From: Parvularcula dongshanensis
GTDB lineage: Bacteria; Pseudomonadota; Alphaproteobacteria; Caulobacterales; Parvularculaceae
Reading direction: 5' to 3'
DNA: 64,000 nt
Assembly (NCBI RefSeq): GCF_014199615.1
Contig: NZ_JACHOB010000002.1
Location: 186,001-250,000 of the forward strand
The first letter of the stretch is position 1. The number at the start of each line of letters is the position of its first letter. The position numbers and the translations under genes were made by a program. The notes under the pieces were generated by a model, which was given only the letters and a program-made list of their open reading frames with translations, had not been told where the DNA came from and did no database searches. Of the stretch, positions 8,549-17,225 are shown piece by piece.

Positions 8549-10398
8549 TGACGGCGCGGGCGGAAGCGGCCCGCGCCCGCCGCCCGGTCATCCGCAGGCT
8601 TCCCCCCGGCGCGGTCAACCGCATCGCCGCCGGCGAGGTGGTCGAGCGGCCCGCGAGCGCCCTCAAGGAGCTGGTCGAGAACGCGCTCGATGCCGGGGCG
8701 ACCCGGATCGAGGTCGCGATCGAGGATGGCGGCCGATCCCTGATCCGCGTTACCGACGATGGCTGCGGCATGGACCGCGAGGCCCTGGCCCTGTCGATCG
8801 AACGGCACGCGACGTCCAAGCTGACGCCCGACGACGCGGGCGACTACGACCTTCTCTGCATCGACACGCTCGGCTTTCGCGGCGAGGCGTTGCCGTCCAT
8901 CGCCTCGGTCGCACGGCTGTCGATCACGACGCGCGCCGCGGGCGAGGACGCCTGGACCCTGCGCTGCGACGGCGGCGAGGCGCGCCCGCCCTCGCCCGCC
9001 CCCTTCCCCGGGACGGGCACGACGGTCGAGGTCCGCGACCTCTTCTACGCGACGCCCGCGCGCCTGAACTTCCTCAAGGGCGAGCGCGCCGAGACGACGG
9101 CGGCGCAGGACGTCCTCAAGCGCCTCGCCATGGCGCGCCCAGACGTCGCCTTCGCGCTCGAGGCGGACGGGCGGCGACGCTTCGCCTACGCCGCCGAGCC
9201 GCCGGGCGAGGAGGGCCACCTTCGCAGGCTCGCCGCGATCATGGGCGCGGAGTTCGGCCGCAACGCGGTCACGCTCGATGCGCCGAGGGAAGACGCGCGG
9301 CTTACGGGCTTCGCGGGGCTCCCGACCTTCAACCGCGGCCTGCCCGACCGGCAGTACTTGTTCGTCAACGGACGGCCCGTCCGTGACAAGCTGATCGTCG
9401 GCGCGGTCAGGGGCGCCTATGCCGACTTCTTGGCGCGGGACAGGCACCCCATGGTCGCGCTCTTCTTGGACCTGCCCGCCCGCGCGGTCGACGTGAACGT
9501 CCACCCGGCCAAGACCGAGGTGCGGTTCCGGGACTCTGGCGCCGTCAGAGGCCTCCTCGTCTCCGCCCTCAAGCACGCCCTCGCAGAAGCCGGGCACAGG
9601 GCGTCCACGACGGTCGCGAGCGCCGCACTGGGCGCCGCCCGGCCCGAGGGCAGCTCGGCGCCCTACGCCTACCGTCCGCAGACGGTGGACCGGTCCTTCG
9701 TCAGGCGGGGGACGCCGGAACAGTTCGCCGAAGTACAGTCGGCCTTCGCGCCATCGGACGCCGCCGCGCCGACGGCGAGGACCGAACGCGAGCCCGAGGC
9801 GCAGAGCCCGCCGCCCGACTACCCCCTCGGCGCGGCGCGGGCGCAGGTTCACGAGACCTACATCGTCGCGCAGACGCGGGACGGCCTCGTCATCGTCGAT
9901 CAGCACGCGGCGCATGAACGCCTCGTCTACGAGCGGATGAAGACCGCGATGGCGGCGGGCGGCGTGCCGCGCCAAGGCCTCTTGATCCCCGAGGTCGTCG
10001 ACCTCGCCCAGGACGAGGTCGAAGCGCTGTCGCAGCGCGCCGAGGAGCTGGCCGAGATGGGCCTCCTCCTCGAGGCCTTCGGCGAGGGGGCGGTCCTCGT
10101 CCGCGAGACGCCCGCGCTCTTGGGCGATTGCGACGTACAAGGCCTCGTCCGCGACCTCGCCGCCGACATTACCGGCCTAGAGGAGTCGCTGACGCTGAAA
10201 GAGCGCCTCGGCGAGGTCTGCGGCAACATGGCCTGCCGGGGCTCGGTCCGCGCGGGGCGGCGCCTGAACGGCGAGGAGATGAACGCCCTTCTTCGCCAGA
10301 TGGAGGCGACGCCCCACTCCGGCCAATGCAATCACGGCCGCCCGACCTATGTCGAGCTCAAGCTCTCCGACATCGAACGGCTGTTCGGCCGCCGCTAG
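8548..10398 (+). CDS. mutL: DNA mismatch repair protein MutL (endonuclease type)
   Basis: MutL couples mismatch recognition by MutS to strand incision. The 616-residue protein has the GHKL ATPase N terminus ([48 protein letters not shown]), a Pro/Ala-rich linker around residues 350-420, and the C-terminal dimer domain. That domain carries [12 protein letters not shown], matching the DQHA(x)2E(x)4E metal motif of incising MutL proteins, plus [16 protein letters not shown] and a terminal FGRR. This fits a lineage without MutH. It starts with GTG at 8548, sharing one base with the upstream stop. Its stop overlaps the gltX stop on the other strand. Confidence 0.97.
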   Translation: MTARAEAARARRPVIRRLPPGAVNRIAAGEVVERPASALKELVENALDAGATRIEVAIEDGGRSLIRVTDDGCGMDREALALSIERHATSKLTPDDAGDYDLLCIDTLGFRGEALPSIASVARLSITTRAAGEDAWTLRCDGGEARPPSPAPFPGTGTTVEVRDLFYATPARLNFLKGERAETTAAQDVLKRLAMARPDVAFALEADGRRRFAYAAEPPGEEGHLRRLAAIMGAEFGRNAVTLDAPREDARLTGFAGLPTFNRGLPDRQYLFVNGRPVRDKLIVGAVRGAYADFLARDRHPMVALFLDLPARAVDVNVHPAKTEVRFRDSGAVRGLLVSALKHALAEAGHRASTTVASAALGAARPEGSSAPYAYRPQTVDRSFVRRGTPEQFAEVQSAFAPSDAAAPTARTEREPEAQSPPPDYPLGAARAQVHETYIVAQTRDGLVIVDQHAAHERLVYERMKTAMAAGGVPRQGLLIPEVVDLAQDEVEALSQRAEELAEMGLLLEAFGEGAVLVRETPALLGDCDVQGLVRDLAADITGLEESLTLKERLGEVCGNMACRGSVRAGRRLNGEEMNALLRQMEATPHSGQCNHGRPTYVELKLSDIERLFGRR

Positions 10399-11747
10399 GC
10401 GGCCTCGCCAGAGAGCCGGGCTTTCGCCTTCTCGGAGCCGATGAGGGGAAAGAGGTCGGCCATCTCGGGGCCCGAGCTCCTGCCCGTCAGCGCCTTCCTC
10501 AGCGGCATGAAGAGCCCCTTGCCCTTCCGGCCCGTCGCCCCCTTCACGGCGCCGACGAAGGCGGACCAGTCCTCGGCCGTAAGGTCGCCCGCGGGCACGT
10601 GCTCGGCCGCAGCGGCGCAGAACTCACGGTCCTCCTCGGCGATGTCGGGCGTGATTTGGCCTTCGGTGACGTCCTTCCAGCCAGCTGCATCCGCCAGCGT
10701 CTCGAGGTTGCCGCGCACGACCGTCCAGAGGGCTTCGGAGACGCCCATTCCTTCGAGGCGCTCCTGCTCCCGCTCATAGGGCATCAGATGCAGCACCTTG
10801 GCGTTGACCGCGCGCAGCTCGTCCATGTCGAAACGGGCCGGCGCCCGGCCGATGCGGTCCACGTCGAAGCCCTGCGCGAGCACTTCCATGTCGATCACCG
10901 GCTCGACCGGGTCGGAGGTCCCGAGGCGCGCAAGGAGGCTCGTGATCGCCTGCGGCTCGATCCCGTCCTCGCGCATCTGCCCGATGGCGAGGGAGCCGAG
11001 GCGCTTGGACAGCCCCTCCCCGTCCTTGCCGACGAGGAGCGAGTGGTGGCCGAAGACCGGCATCTCGCCGCCGCCCCTCACCTCGTGGATGGCGCGGAAG
11101 ACCTCAATCTGAGCTGCGGTGTTGGTGACGTGGTCCTCGCCCCGGATGATGTGCGTCACTTCGAAGTCGACGTCGTCGATGCAGGAGGGCAGCGTGTAGA
11201 GGTACTGGCCGTCCTCCCGGATCAGGACGGGATCTGAGATCGTCGCCGTGTCGAGCGTGACCTGGCCGCGGATCATGTCGTCCCATGCGACCGGCGCCTG
11301 CGCCAGCTTGAAGCGCCAATGGGGCGTCCGGCCCTCGTCCTCCAGGCGCTTCATCTCGGTCTCGGTGAGGTTCAGCGCGGCGCGGTCGTAGACCGGCGGC
11401 AGGCCGCGGGCCCGCTGAAGCTTGCGCTTGCGGTCCAGCTCCTCCGCCGTCTCGTAGCAGGGGTAGAGGAGCCCGCGCTCCTTGAGGCCTTCGGAGACAG
11501 CATCGTAGACCGAGAAGCGCTCGGACTGCCGCGCGAACTCGTCATGAGTCAGGCCGAGCCAGGCGAGGTCCTCCTGGATCGCATCCTCGAACGCCTTGGT
11601 GCTGCGCTCGAGGTCGGTGTCGTCCGAGCGCAGGAGGAACTTGCCGCCCTCCTTGTGCGCGAAGAGCCAGTTGAAGAGCGCCGCGCGGACGTTGCCGACG
11701 TGGAGGCGGCCGGTCGGAGACGGAGCGAAGCGGACGAGGACGGACAT
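10395..11747 (-). CDS. gltX: Glutamate--tRNA ligase
   Basis: This class I synthetase charges tRNA-Glu, and in organisms using the amidotransferase route it may also charge tRNA-Gln. The 450-residue protein has [22 protein letters not shown] (HIGH type) and [10 protein letters not shown] (KMSKS type). Length is normal for a bacterial GltX. Alphaproteobacteria often encode two GltX paralogues; the SKRLGS motif and the [10 protein letters not shown] segment resemble what I remember of one of these, but I cannot decide which from this window. No zinc-binding SWIM-type cysteines are seen. It is tail-to-tail with mutL and the two stop codons share the sequence CTAG. Confidence 0.96.
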   Translation of the reverse strand: MSVLVRFAPSPTGRLHVGNVRAALFNWLFAHKEGGKFLLRSDDTDLERSTKAFEDAIQEDLAWLGLTHDEFARQSERFSVYDAVSEGLKERGLLYPCYETAEELDRKRKLQRARGLPPVYDRAALNLTETEMKRLEDEGRTPHWRFKLAQAPVAWDDMIRGQVTLDTATISDPVLIREDGQYLYTLPSCIDDVDFEVTHIIRGEDHVTNTAAQIEVFRAIHEVRGGGEMPVFGHHSLLVGKDGEGLSKRLGSLAIGQMREDGIEPQAITSLLARLGTSDPVEPVIDMEVLAQGFDVDRIGRAPARFDMDELRAVNAKVLHLMPYEREQERLEGMGVSEALWTVVRGNLETLADAAGWKDVTEGQITPDIAEEDREFCAAAAEHVPAGDLTAEDWSAFVGAVKGATGRKGKGLFMPLRKALTGRSSGPEMADLFPLIGSEKAKARLSGEAA

Positions 11748-11956
11748 GGAGCGCTCTTGCGGTTGGAACAGCGCCTGCCTTTAGGAGCGCGAAGAGCGAA
11801 CGGTCAAATGAGCGCCGGCCTCTTCGGCCGAGCCGGGACGCCGATCGCGAACGCTTGACTGCGCACATGCCCGCCCCTTCCTCAGGTTGTGTGGATTCTT
11901 TGTTGCAACCTTCGGTTCGTGCCGCTGGGGCACGGTGAGAACCAAGGATGACGACC

Positions 11957-12586
11957 ATGAAGAAGATCCTGACCGCCACGGCGGCGGTGTGCGGAATGAT
12001 CGGTATGGCGCAGGCAGCGGAGGTCACGCTCAAGCTCGACCTCGGTATCCTGACGATCGACGATAGCCAGTTCGCCAACACGGCGGCCTTCGTCGGATCG
12101 GACAGGGACGCTTCCGACGTCGTCGATCTCGACCTGACGACGTCCGAACCGGTCTACCCGGGCACCGACTTGTCCGTCGGCTTCACGGACAACGTGCTCT
12201 TCAACGGCGATGGCTACGACCTCCTCGTCTTCGAAGAGTTCGTCTTCGTCGACGATGGTTTGTCGATCCTGCCCGAACGCATGTCGGCAACGGTCGGCGG
12301 ACAGACGCAAGCCGGCGACTTTCTCGGCCTCGCGCTCGGGGTGGGGGTGATCGACCTCGCGACGACCTACGTCTACGGCTTCGACCTCTCCGACTTCGGC
12401 ATCGGTCCGGGTACGACCGTGTTCGGGGACGTCCTTCTGTCCTCGCTCGGGCTCTCGCCCGACGTCACCGAGGTGCTGGCGCTGAACAGCTTCGATGCGA
12501 GCGCGGTGCCTGTCCCTGCGGCGGCCCTGCTCTTCGCCCCGGTCGCCCTGGGCGGCATGGCGCTCCGCCGGAAGAAAGCCGTGTAA
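11957..12586 (+). CDS. Secreted protein with VPLPA-type C-terminal sorting signal
   Basis: The protein has a signal peptide (MKKILTATAAVCGMIGMAQA), an acidic beta-rich body rich in Asp, Leu, Phe and Thr without cysteines or basic residues, and a C-terminal tripartite tail: VPVPAAALLF, a hydrophobic helix and RRKKAV. That is the VPLPA-CTERM/PEP-CTERM layout, in which an exosortase-like transpeptidase processes the protein for surface display or release. No exosortase gene is in the window. I chose ATG at 11957 because AAGGA lies 8 bases upstream; an ATG at 11948 is also in frame. The body is not a family I recognise. Confidence 0.82.
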   Translation: MKKILTATAAVCGMIGMAQAAEVTLKLDLGILTIDDSQFANTAAFVGSDRDASDVVDLDLTTSEPVYPGTDLSVGFTDNVLFNGDGYDLLVFEEFVFVDDGLSILPERMSATVGGQTQAGDFLGLALGVGVIDLATTYVYGFDLSDFGIGPGTTVFGDVLLSSLGLSPDVTEVLALNSFDASAVPVPAAALLFAPVALGGMALRRKKAV

Positions 12587-12593
12587 GGCGAAA

Positions 12594-12624
12594 GAGGCCC
12601 CTCCGACTGTCGCGGAGGGGCCTC
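12594..12624. terminator. Bidirectional terminator hairpin
   Basis: A perfect 12-bp inverted repeat, GAGGCCCCTCCG and CGGAGGGGCCTC, encloses a 7-base loop. It lies between two convergent genes (VPLPA protein ending at 12586, phospholipase D-type gene ending at 12634). The minus-strand copy is followed by CTTT, the plus-strand copy has no T-run, so it may work better for the minus gene. Confidence 0.8.
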
Positions 12625-12633
12625 GACCTCGGG

Positions 12634-13866
12634 TCAGACCTCGTGCCGGATGATCCGCGAGGCGACCTCGCGGGCCTTGCGCAGCGCGCCGCGCCGCCGC
12701 CAGTGGTAAAGGTCCAGGGGCGCGCAGTGCTCCAGGTCCCGCTCGAAGATCGCGTCGGCTTCCGCCGTGAAGTCGTCGTCGAGCACGTTCAGCGCCAACT
12801 CGTCGTCCTTGAACTGCGAGCGCATGTTGAAGTTCGCCGAGCCTATCGAGGCGAGCCGACCGTCGATGGTGACGAGCTTATGGTGGAACATGGTCGGCTG
12901 GTACCGCCAGAGCTTCGCCCCCGCCGCCAAGAGGCGGCTGATGGCGCTCGCCGAAGCGAGTTCGGACACCCGCTTGTCGATGTGCGGGCCCGGCATGATG
13001 ACCTCGACCTCGACGCCGCGCTTGAGCGCCTCGACCAGACGCTGGGTCTCCGCCTCGCGCGGCGCGAAGTACGGGGTCGCGATCCGGATGCGCTTCTCCG
13101 CGAGCAGGACCATCCCTTCGTGCAGGCGCGCGATCGCCGACCACCCGATCGTCGCGGTCGACACGACGGACTGCACGAGGAGCGGTCCCGCCTCGGGATG
13201 AGGCGTCGCGAGGTGGGTCGTCAGCGGCTCGATGCTGAGCGCGCTGTCGATCCAGTTGTCGAAGAAGGCGGCGCGCAGCGAGAGGACGGCGGGACCCTCG
13301 ACTCGGTAGTGGTTGTCGCGCCACTCGCCCGGGTTCCTGGCATCGCCCTCCCACTCCTCGGCGATGCCGACGCCGCCGGTGAAGCCGACCGTGCCGTCGA
13401 CGATCAGGAGCTTTCGGTGCGTCCGGTTGTCCGTACGCCAGACGTGCCAGGTCGCGAGCGGCCGGAACCAGCGGACCTCGATCCCTTCGTCCTTCATCTT
13501 CTCGATGAGGTCGCCGCGGATCAGCCTTCCGCCGAAGCCGTCCAGCATGACGAGGACTTCGACCCCCGCCCTCTTGCGTTCGATGAACGCCTCGACGAAC
13601 GCCTCGGCGATGTCGCCCTGCCAGTAGACGAAGGTCAGGAACTCGATGCGTTCGCGCGCGTGCCGAATCGCATCGAGCATGGCGGGGAAGATCTCGTCCC
13701 CGTTCACCAGCGTCTCGATCCGGGTACCGGGAACGAAGGGGGTTCCCACCACCGTCTCGAGACCGATGCGCAGGCGGTCGGTCGCCCCGGCGGGGGCGGA
13801 CGGCGCGCGAGCGCCGTCGAGCGCGCTTCGCGGCGCCCGTTCGGGAAGGACCGCCTCCCCCGTCAC
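12634..13866 (-). CDS. Phospholipase D-family protein, cardiolipin synthase-like
   Basis: The 410-residue protein has two phospholipase D HKD motifs: HRKLLIVDG in the first half and HHKLVTIDGRLASIGSANFNMRS in the second. This is the layout of cardiolipin synthases and related phosphatidyltransferases that condense phospholipids at the inner membrane. It lacks the two N-terminal membrane helices of E. coli ClsA, which resembles the ClsB/ClsC type. I chose GTG at 13866, which overlaps the ppa stop by 4 bases (GTGA) and so is probably coupled to it. The frame is open into ppa but that part is a shadow. Confidence 0.85.
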   Translation of the reverse strand: MTGEAVLPERAPRSALDGARAPSAPAGATDRLRIGLETVVGTPFVPGTRIETLVNGDEIFPAMLDAIRHARERIEFLTFVYWQGDIAEAFVEAFIERKRAGVEVLVMLDGFGGRLIRGDLIEKMKDEGIEVRWFRPLATWHVWRTDNRTHRKLLIVDGTVGFTGGVGIAEEWEGDARNPGEWRDNHYRVEGPAVLSLRAAFFDNWIDSALSIEPLTTHLATPHPEAGPLLVQSVVSTATIGWSAIARLHEGMVLLAEKRIRIATPYFAPREAETQRLVEALKRGVEVEVIMPGPHIDKRVSELASASAISRLLAAGAKLWRYQPTMFHHKLVTIDGRLASIGSANFNMRSQFKDDELALNVLDDDFTAEADAIFERDLEHCAPLDLYHWRRRGALRKAREVASRIIRHEV

Positions 13867-14393
13867 CCGCGCTTGCAGGCCTCTACGCTCTCGCGGATCA
13901 GGCGCTCCGCGACGTCCTTGCCCTGCCACTCGACGACCTTGACCCACTTGTTGGGTTCGAGGTCCTTGTAGTGATCGAAGAAGTGCCAGATCCGCTCGAG
14001 CAGGATGGGCTGGACGTTCTCGTAGGTGTCGATGTTGTCGTAGTAGCGCGTCAGCTTGGGGTGCGGCGCGGCGAGGATCTTCTCGTCGAGGCCCGCTTCG
14101 TCCTCCATGATCAGGACGCCGATCGGACGGCAGCGGAGCACCGCGCCGGGAACGAGGGGACGGTTGCCCAGGCACATCACGTCCATCGGATCGCCGTCGC
14201 CCGCCAGCGTGTGCGGCACGTAGCCGTAGTTACAGGGGTAGCGCATGGCGGTGTAGAGGAAGCGGTCCACGAACATCGCGCCCGACGCTTTGTCGACCTC
14301 GTACTTGATCGGCTCACCGCCGAGGGGAACCTCGATGATGACGTTGATGTCGGTGGGCACGTCGCGGCCCGCAGGGATGGCGTCGATGTTCAT
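13863..14393 (-). CDS. ppa: Inorganic pyrophosphatase
   Basis: This family I soluble enzyme hydrolyses pyrophosphate to two phosphates and pulls biosynthetic reactions forward. The 176-residue protein matches bacterial length. Visible signatures are IIEVPLGGEPIKYEVDKASGAMFVDRFL, PCNYGYVPHTLAGDGDPMDVMCLG (with the metal-binding acidic cluster) and the later NIDTYENVQPILLERIWHFFDHYKDLE with KWVKV. The start at 14393 gives MNIDAIPAGRDVPTDINV, as in homologues. Its stop overlaps the start of the cardiolipin synthase-like gene. It lies downstream of tRNA-Gly on the same strand, 113 bases away. Confidence 0.97.
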   Translation of the reverse strand: MNIDAIPAGRDVPTDINVIIEVPLGGEPIKYEVDKASGAMFVDRFLYTAMRYPCNYGYVPHTLAGDGDPMDVMCLGNRPLVPGAVLRCRPIGVLIMEDEAGLDEKILAAPHPKLTRYYDNIDTYENVQPILLERIWHFFDHYKDLEPNKWVKVVEWQGKDVAERLIRESVEACKRG

Positions 14394-14467
14394 TCTTCGT
14401 CTCGTGCGTGAAAACGGGGCGTGTCTGCTACGCCGCACCCCTTGCGGCAGCAAGAGCCGTACCGCCA

Positions 14468-14480
14468 CCCCCAGTGGGGG
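14468..14480 (-). terminator. Short GC hairpin after tRNA-Gly (weak terminator candidate)
   Basis: CCCCC and GGGGG arms with a 3-base loop lie about 27 bases after the 3' end of tRNA-Gly. No T-run follows on the minus strand, so termination is uncertain and ppa may be reached by read-through. Confidence 0.3.
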
Positions 14481-14506
14481 AGTGTATCCTGCACGTGAAG
14501 GAAAAA

Positions 14507-14581
14507 TGGAGCGGGCGAGGCGATTCGAACGCCCGACCCTCACCTTGGCAAGGTGATGCTCTACCCCTGAGCTACGCCCGC
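14507..14581 (-). tRNA. tRNA-Gly (anticodon GCC), CCA encoded
   Basis: The minus strand reads as a complete cloverleaf. The acceptor stem is GCGGGCG paired with CGCCCGC; the D arm is in the TAGCTCAGGGGTAGAGC part; the anticodon stem-loop is CACCT-TGCCAAG-type with loop TTGCCAA, giving anticodon GCC; the T arm contains GTTCGAATC. The 3' CCA is encoded (14507-14509). Ten bases at the 5' end overlap the 3' end of the MATE gene on the same strand. Confidence 0.97.
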
Positions 14582-15987
14582 TCACGCCGTAACGGCGAGG
14601 CCGCTTTCAAGCGCATCGGAACGAGCCGCGCAAGGGGGAATTTGTCCTCGCAGCCCCCGGACGCGCGAGCGAGCGAAACGAACCAGACGGCGAGGCCGGA
14701 GACGACGTTCGCGGCGGCGATGGCGGCGAAGACGAACCAGGCCGGGCCAAGCAGAGCGGCGAGGCCTGCGAGCGGCACGTAGAGCACGGCCGAGCGCAGC
14801 AGGGTGAAGACCAGCCCGCCCCTCGCCCGGTCGGTCGCGTTGTAGGCGGCGCTCGCCGTGATCACGACGCCGTAGCCGAACAGGGACAGGCCGACGATGC
14901 GAAGGTAGGAGGCCGCGCTGTCCTGTACCGGGCCGCTCTCCCCGAACACCGAGACGATCGGTCCTGCCGCCGTCCAGAAGACGGCGGCGACGACGGCCGC
15001 CCAGAGGCAGGAAAAGGCGTAGGAGAGCTGCATCGAGCGGCGCGTCCGGTCCTTGCGCCCCTTGCCCCAGTTCTGCCCCGCGACCGGTCCGATCGAACCT
15101 GACAGCGCCAGAAGCGGGATCGAAGCGAGCGACTCGATCCGCGTCGCCACGCCGAAGGCTGCGACCACCTCGTTGCCGTAGCCCGCGAGGAAGGCGGTGA
15201 CGACGGAGATGCCCAGCGGGTTCACGACGTTGGAAAGGGACGCGGGGCCCGCGACCTTCAGGATGCTACGCCAAGAGGCGAGAAGGTTCCGGCCGATCGG
15301 CAGCGAGAAGGTGAGCAGGCGTTCGCGGAACCTGAGAACCAGGAGGGTCGCGACGGTGCCGACGATCCGGGCCGCGAGGCTCGCCCATCCTGCGCCTTCG
15401 ACGCCGAGTTCCGGTGCGGGCCCGAGGCCGAAGATGAGGATCGGATCGAGCGCGAGGTTGAGGACCGCGATGGTGATCATGATCGCGCTCGGCGCGACCG
15501 CGTCGCCGTTCGCGCGCAGAATGCCGCTCGCCACGATCGGCACGGCGAGGAAGGGCAGGCTCGCGTACCAGACCCGCATGTAAGGGATGAGCGCGGCCAA
15601 GACTTCGCCATCGGCGCCGAGGAGGCGGAAGACCGGCTCGACCGTGACGAAGCCGATCACGCCCGCAGGCAGGATGACGAGGAGCGCGAGCAAGAGCGCG
15701 TCGGTGGCGAGGCGCGCTGCGTCCGCCTCCCCCCGCCCCGCGCCGATCGCCCGGCTGAGGACGGAGGCGGCGCCTGCCGACAGGCCGATGGCGAGGCTCG
15801 TCACCGTCAGGACGACGGGAAAGGTGAAGCTGATCGCCGCCAGCGCCGCCGTGCCGAGGCGGCCGAGGAAGTAGGCGTCCGCGAGGCTGACGGAGAGCGT
15901 CGCGCCTACCCCGAGAACCATCGGCAGGGCGAGCCGCGCGAGGCCGGACGCGACGGGACCGGAGGTCAGGTCTCGATTGCTCGCCAT
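14572..15987 (-). CDS. MATE-family multidrug/Na+ antiporter
   Basis: The 471-residue protein is very hydrophobic with about 12 membrane segments in two similar halves, the normal MATE size. Characteristic pieces are GLARLALPMVLGVGATLSVSLADAYFLGRLGTAALAAISFTFP near the N terminus, and GSIGPVAGQNWGKG in the second half. MATE proteins export drugs and cationic compounds using Na+ or H+ gradients. ATG at 15987 (MASNRDLTSGPV) has GAGG upstream. The stop codon TAG (14574-14572) lies inside the 5' end of tRNA-Gly, so the coding sequence overlaps the tRNA by 10 bases on the same strand. Confidence 0.93.
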   Translation of the reverse strand: MASNRDLTSGPVASGLARLALPMVLGVGATLSVSLADAYFLGRLGTAALAAISFTFPVVLTVTSLAIGLSAGAASVLSRAIGAGRGEADAARLATDALLLALLVILPAGVIGFVTVEPVFRLLGADGEVLAALIPYMRVWYASLPFLAVPIVASGILRANGDAVAPSAIMITIAVLNLALDPILIFGLGPAPELGVEGAGWASLAARIVGTVATLLVLRFRERLLTFSLPIGRNLLASWRSILKVAGPASLSNVVNPLGISVVTAFLAGYGNEVVAAFGVATRIESLASIPLLALSGSIGPVAGQNWGKGRKDRTRRSMQLSYAFSCLWAAVVAAVFWTAAGPIVSVFGESGPVQDSAASYLRIVGLSLFGYGVVITASAAYNATDRARGGLVFTLLRSAVLYVPLAGLAALLGPAWFVFAAIAAANVVSGLAVWFVSLARASGGCEDKFPLARLVPMRLKAASPLRRERA

Positions 15988-16064
15988 CAACCGCCTCGCA
16001 AAAGGCCAGTCAGGCCGCACAAGAGCCAGCTAGGGCGCAGCGCGCCTTCGTCGAACCGAGTTCG

Positions 16065-16349
16065 CTACTCTGTCTTCCCGCCCGCGGCATCGTCGGGGAG
16101 GACGCCCGACTCCTCGTCGATGCCGCTTCGCGCGGAGTGGAAGCTGACCGCCATGAGCGCGGCGGCGAGCACGATCGTCGCGACCATGCCGAGGATCAGA
16201 AGCCCCTTCACCCGAAACCGGAAGTCGAACCAGTCGAGGTGAACGAAGAGCGGAAAGACGATCAGCACGAGGAGCAGGAGGCCCGCGCTGATCAGCGCGG
16301 CGCGCCACCCGAGCCGCCGCGAGTCCGCCCGGCGCTCCTCCTCGCTCAT
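16065..16349 (-). CDS. Small two-helix membrane protein of unknown function
   Basis: The 94-residue product starts with a charged segment (MSEEERRADSRRLGWR), followed by two hydrophobic helices (AALISAGLLLLVLIVFPLFV and GLLILGMVATIVLAAALMAV) and a hydrophilic tail. I do not recognise the family. The ATG overlaps the stop of the glutaminyl cyclase gene by 4 bases (ATGA), so the two are probably translated together, which suggests but does not prove a shared role. Confidence 0.72.
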   Translation of the reverse strand: MSEEERRADSRRLGWRAALISAGLLLLVLIVFPLFVHLDWFDFRFRVKGLLILGMVATIVLAAALMAVSFHSARSGIDEESGVLPDDAAGGKTE

Positions 16350-17215
16350 GAACGGGGCTCCAGCGTGACCTCGAAGATGTCCGGCCAACGCTTGCCGGTC
16401 AGGAACAGGCGGCCCGTTCGGGGCTCGTAGGCGATGCCGTTGGGGACGTCGTCATAGGGCTCTGCGCGCCGGTTCGCCGGGAAGAGTGGCTGAACGTCGA
16501 TCAGCCCCGTGACGATGCCGGTCTCGGGGTCGATGCGGACGATCACGTCCTGCTGCCAGACGTTCGCCCAGACCTCGCCGTCCACCCATTCGAGCTCGTT
16601 GAGGTCGGCGACGGGGCGGCCCCCGAGACTGACCGCGCGGCGGCCCGTCTCCTCGTAGGTCTCGGGGTCGAGGAAGCGCAGCTCCGGCGTCCCGTCGCTG
16701 AGGATGAGGCGGTCCGTGTCGGGATCATAGGTCAGCCCCCACCCCTCCCCCTCGATCGCGAAGGTCGCCGTTCGCTTCAACGTTTCGAGGTCGTGGACGA
16801 AACCCTGGCCGGCGCGCCAGGTGAGGCTGACGATCCGGTCGCCGACGACGGTCGCGCCTTCGCCGAAGACCTCGTCGGGCAGCGCCGCCTCGGCGACCGC
16901 CTTGCCGGTCTTGAGGTTGAGGCGTTTGATGCGCGAGGCGCCCTTCTGCCCGGTGCTCTCGTAGAGCGTGCCGTTGGCGAAGAAGAGGCCCTGCGTGAAG
17001 GCGTTCGTGTCGTGTGGATAGCGCCGCACGACGGTCACGTCGTAGAGGTCCGGCCGTTGCTGCGGAGCGGGCGCGGCGCTCTCCGAGGCCTCGGAAGGCG
17101 CCTGCACCTGCGCTTGCCCCTGCGCGGCAGGAGAGGCGCCCGGCTCGGCGCAGGCGAGGAGGAGGAAGAGCAGCGGAATCACGGGCGTCACGCTCGCATA
17201 TCCGGCTCTTCTCAC
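16346..17215 (-). CDS. Glutaminyl-peptide cyclotransferase (bacterial glutamine cyclotransferase), lipoprotein
   Basis: This beta-propeller enzyme (PF05096 type) converts N-terminal glutamine of peptides to pyroglutamate. Diagnostic segments are YPHDTNAFTQGLFFANGTLYESTGQKG, EGEGWGLTYD, LNELEWVDGEVWANVW and VPNGIAYEPRTGRLFLTGKRWP. The N terminus has a lipobox (LLFLLLAC), so the enzyme is probably anchored to a membrane and faces the periplasm. A linker of Ala, Gln, Pro and Ser (residues about 28-55) separates anchor and domain. The start is uncertain: TTG at 17218, GTG at 17215 and GTG at 17191 are all in frame; I chose 17215. Confidence 0.88.
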   Translation of the reverse strand: MRRAGYASVTPVIPLLFLLLACAEPGASPAAQGQAQVQAPSEASESAAPAPQQRPDLYDVTVVRRYPHDTNAFTQGLFFANGTLYESTGQKGASRIKRLNLKTGKAVAEAALPDEVFGEGATVVGDRIVSLTWRAGQGFVHDLETLKRTATFAIEGEGWGLTYDPDTDRLILSDGTPELRFLDPETYEETGRRAVSLGGRPVADLNELEWVDGEVWANVWQQDVIVRIDPETGIVTGLIDVQPLFPANRRAEPYDDVPNGIAYEPRTGRLFLTGKRWPDIFEVTLEPRS

Positions 17216-17225
17216 CAAGACACGC

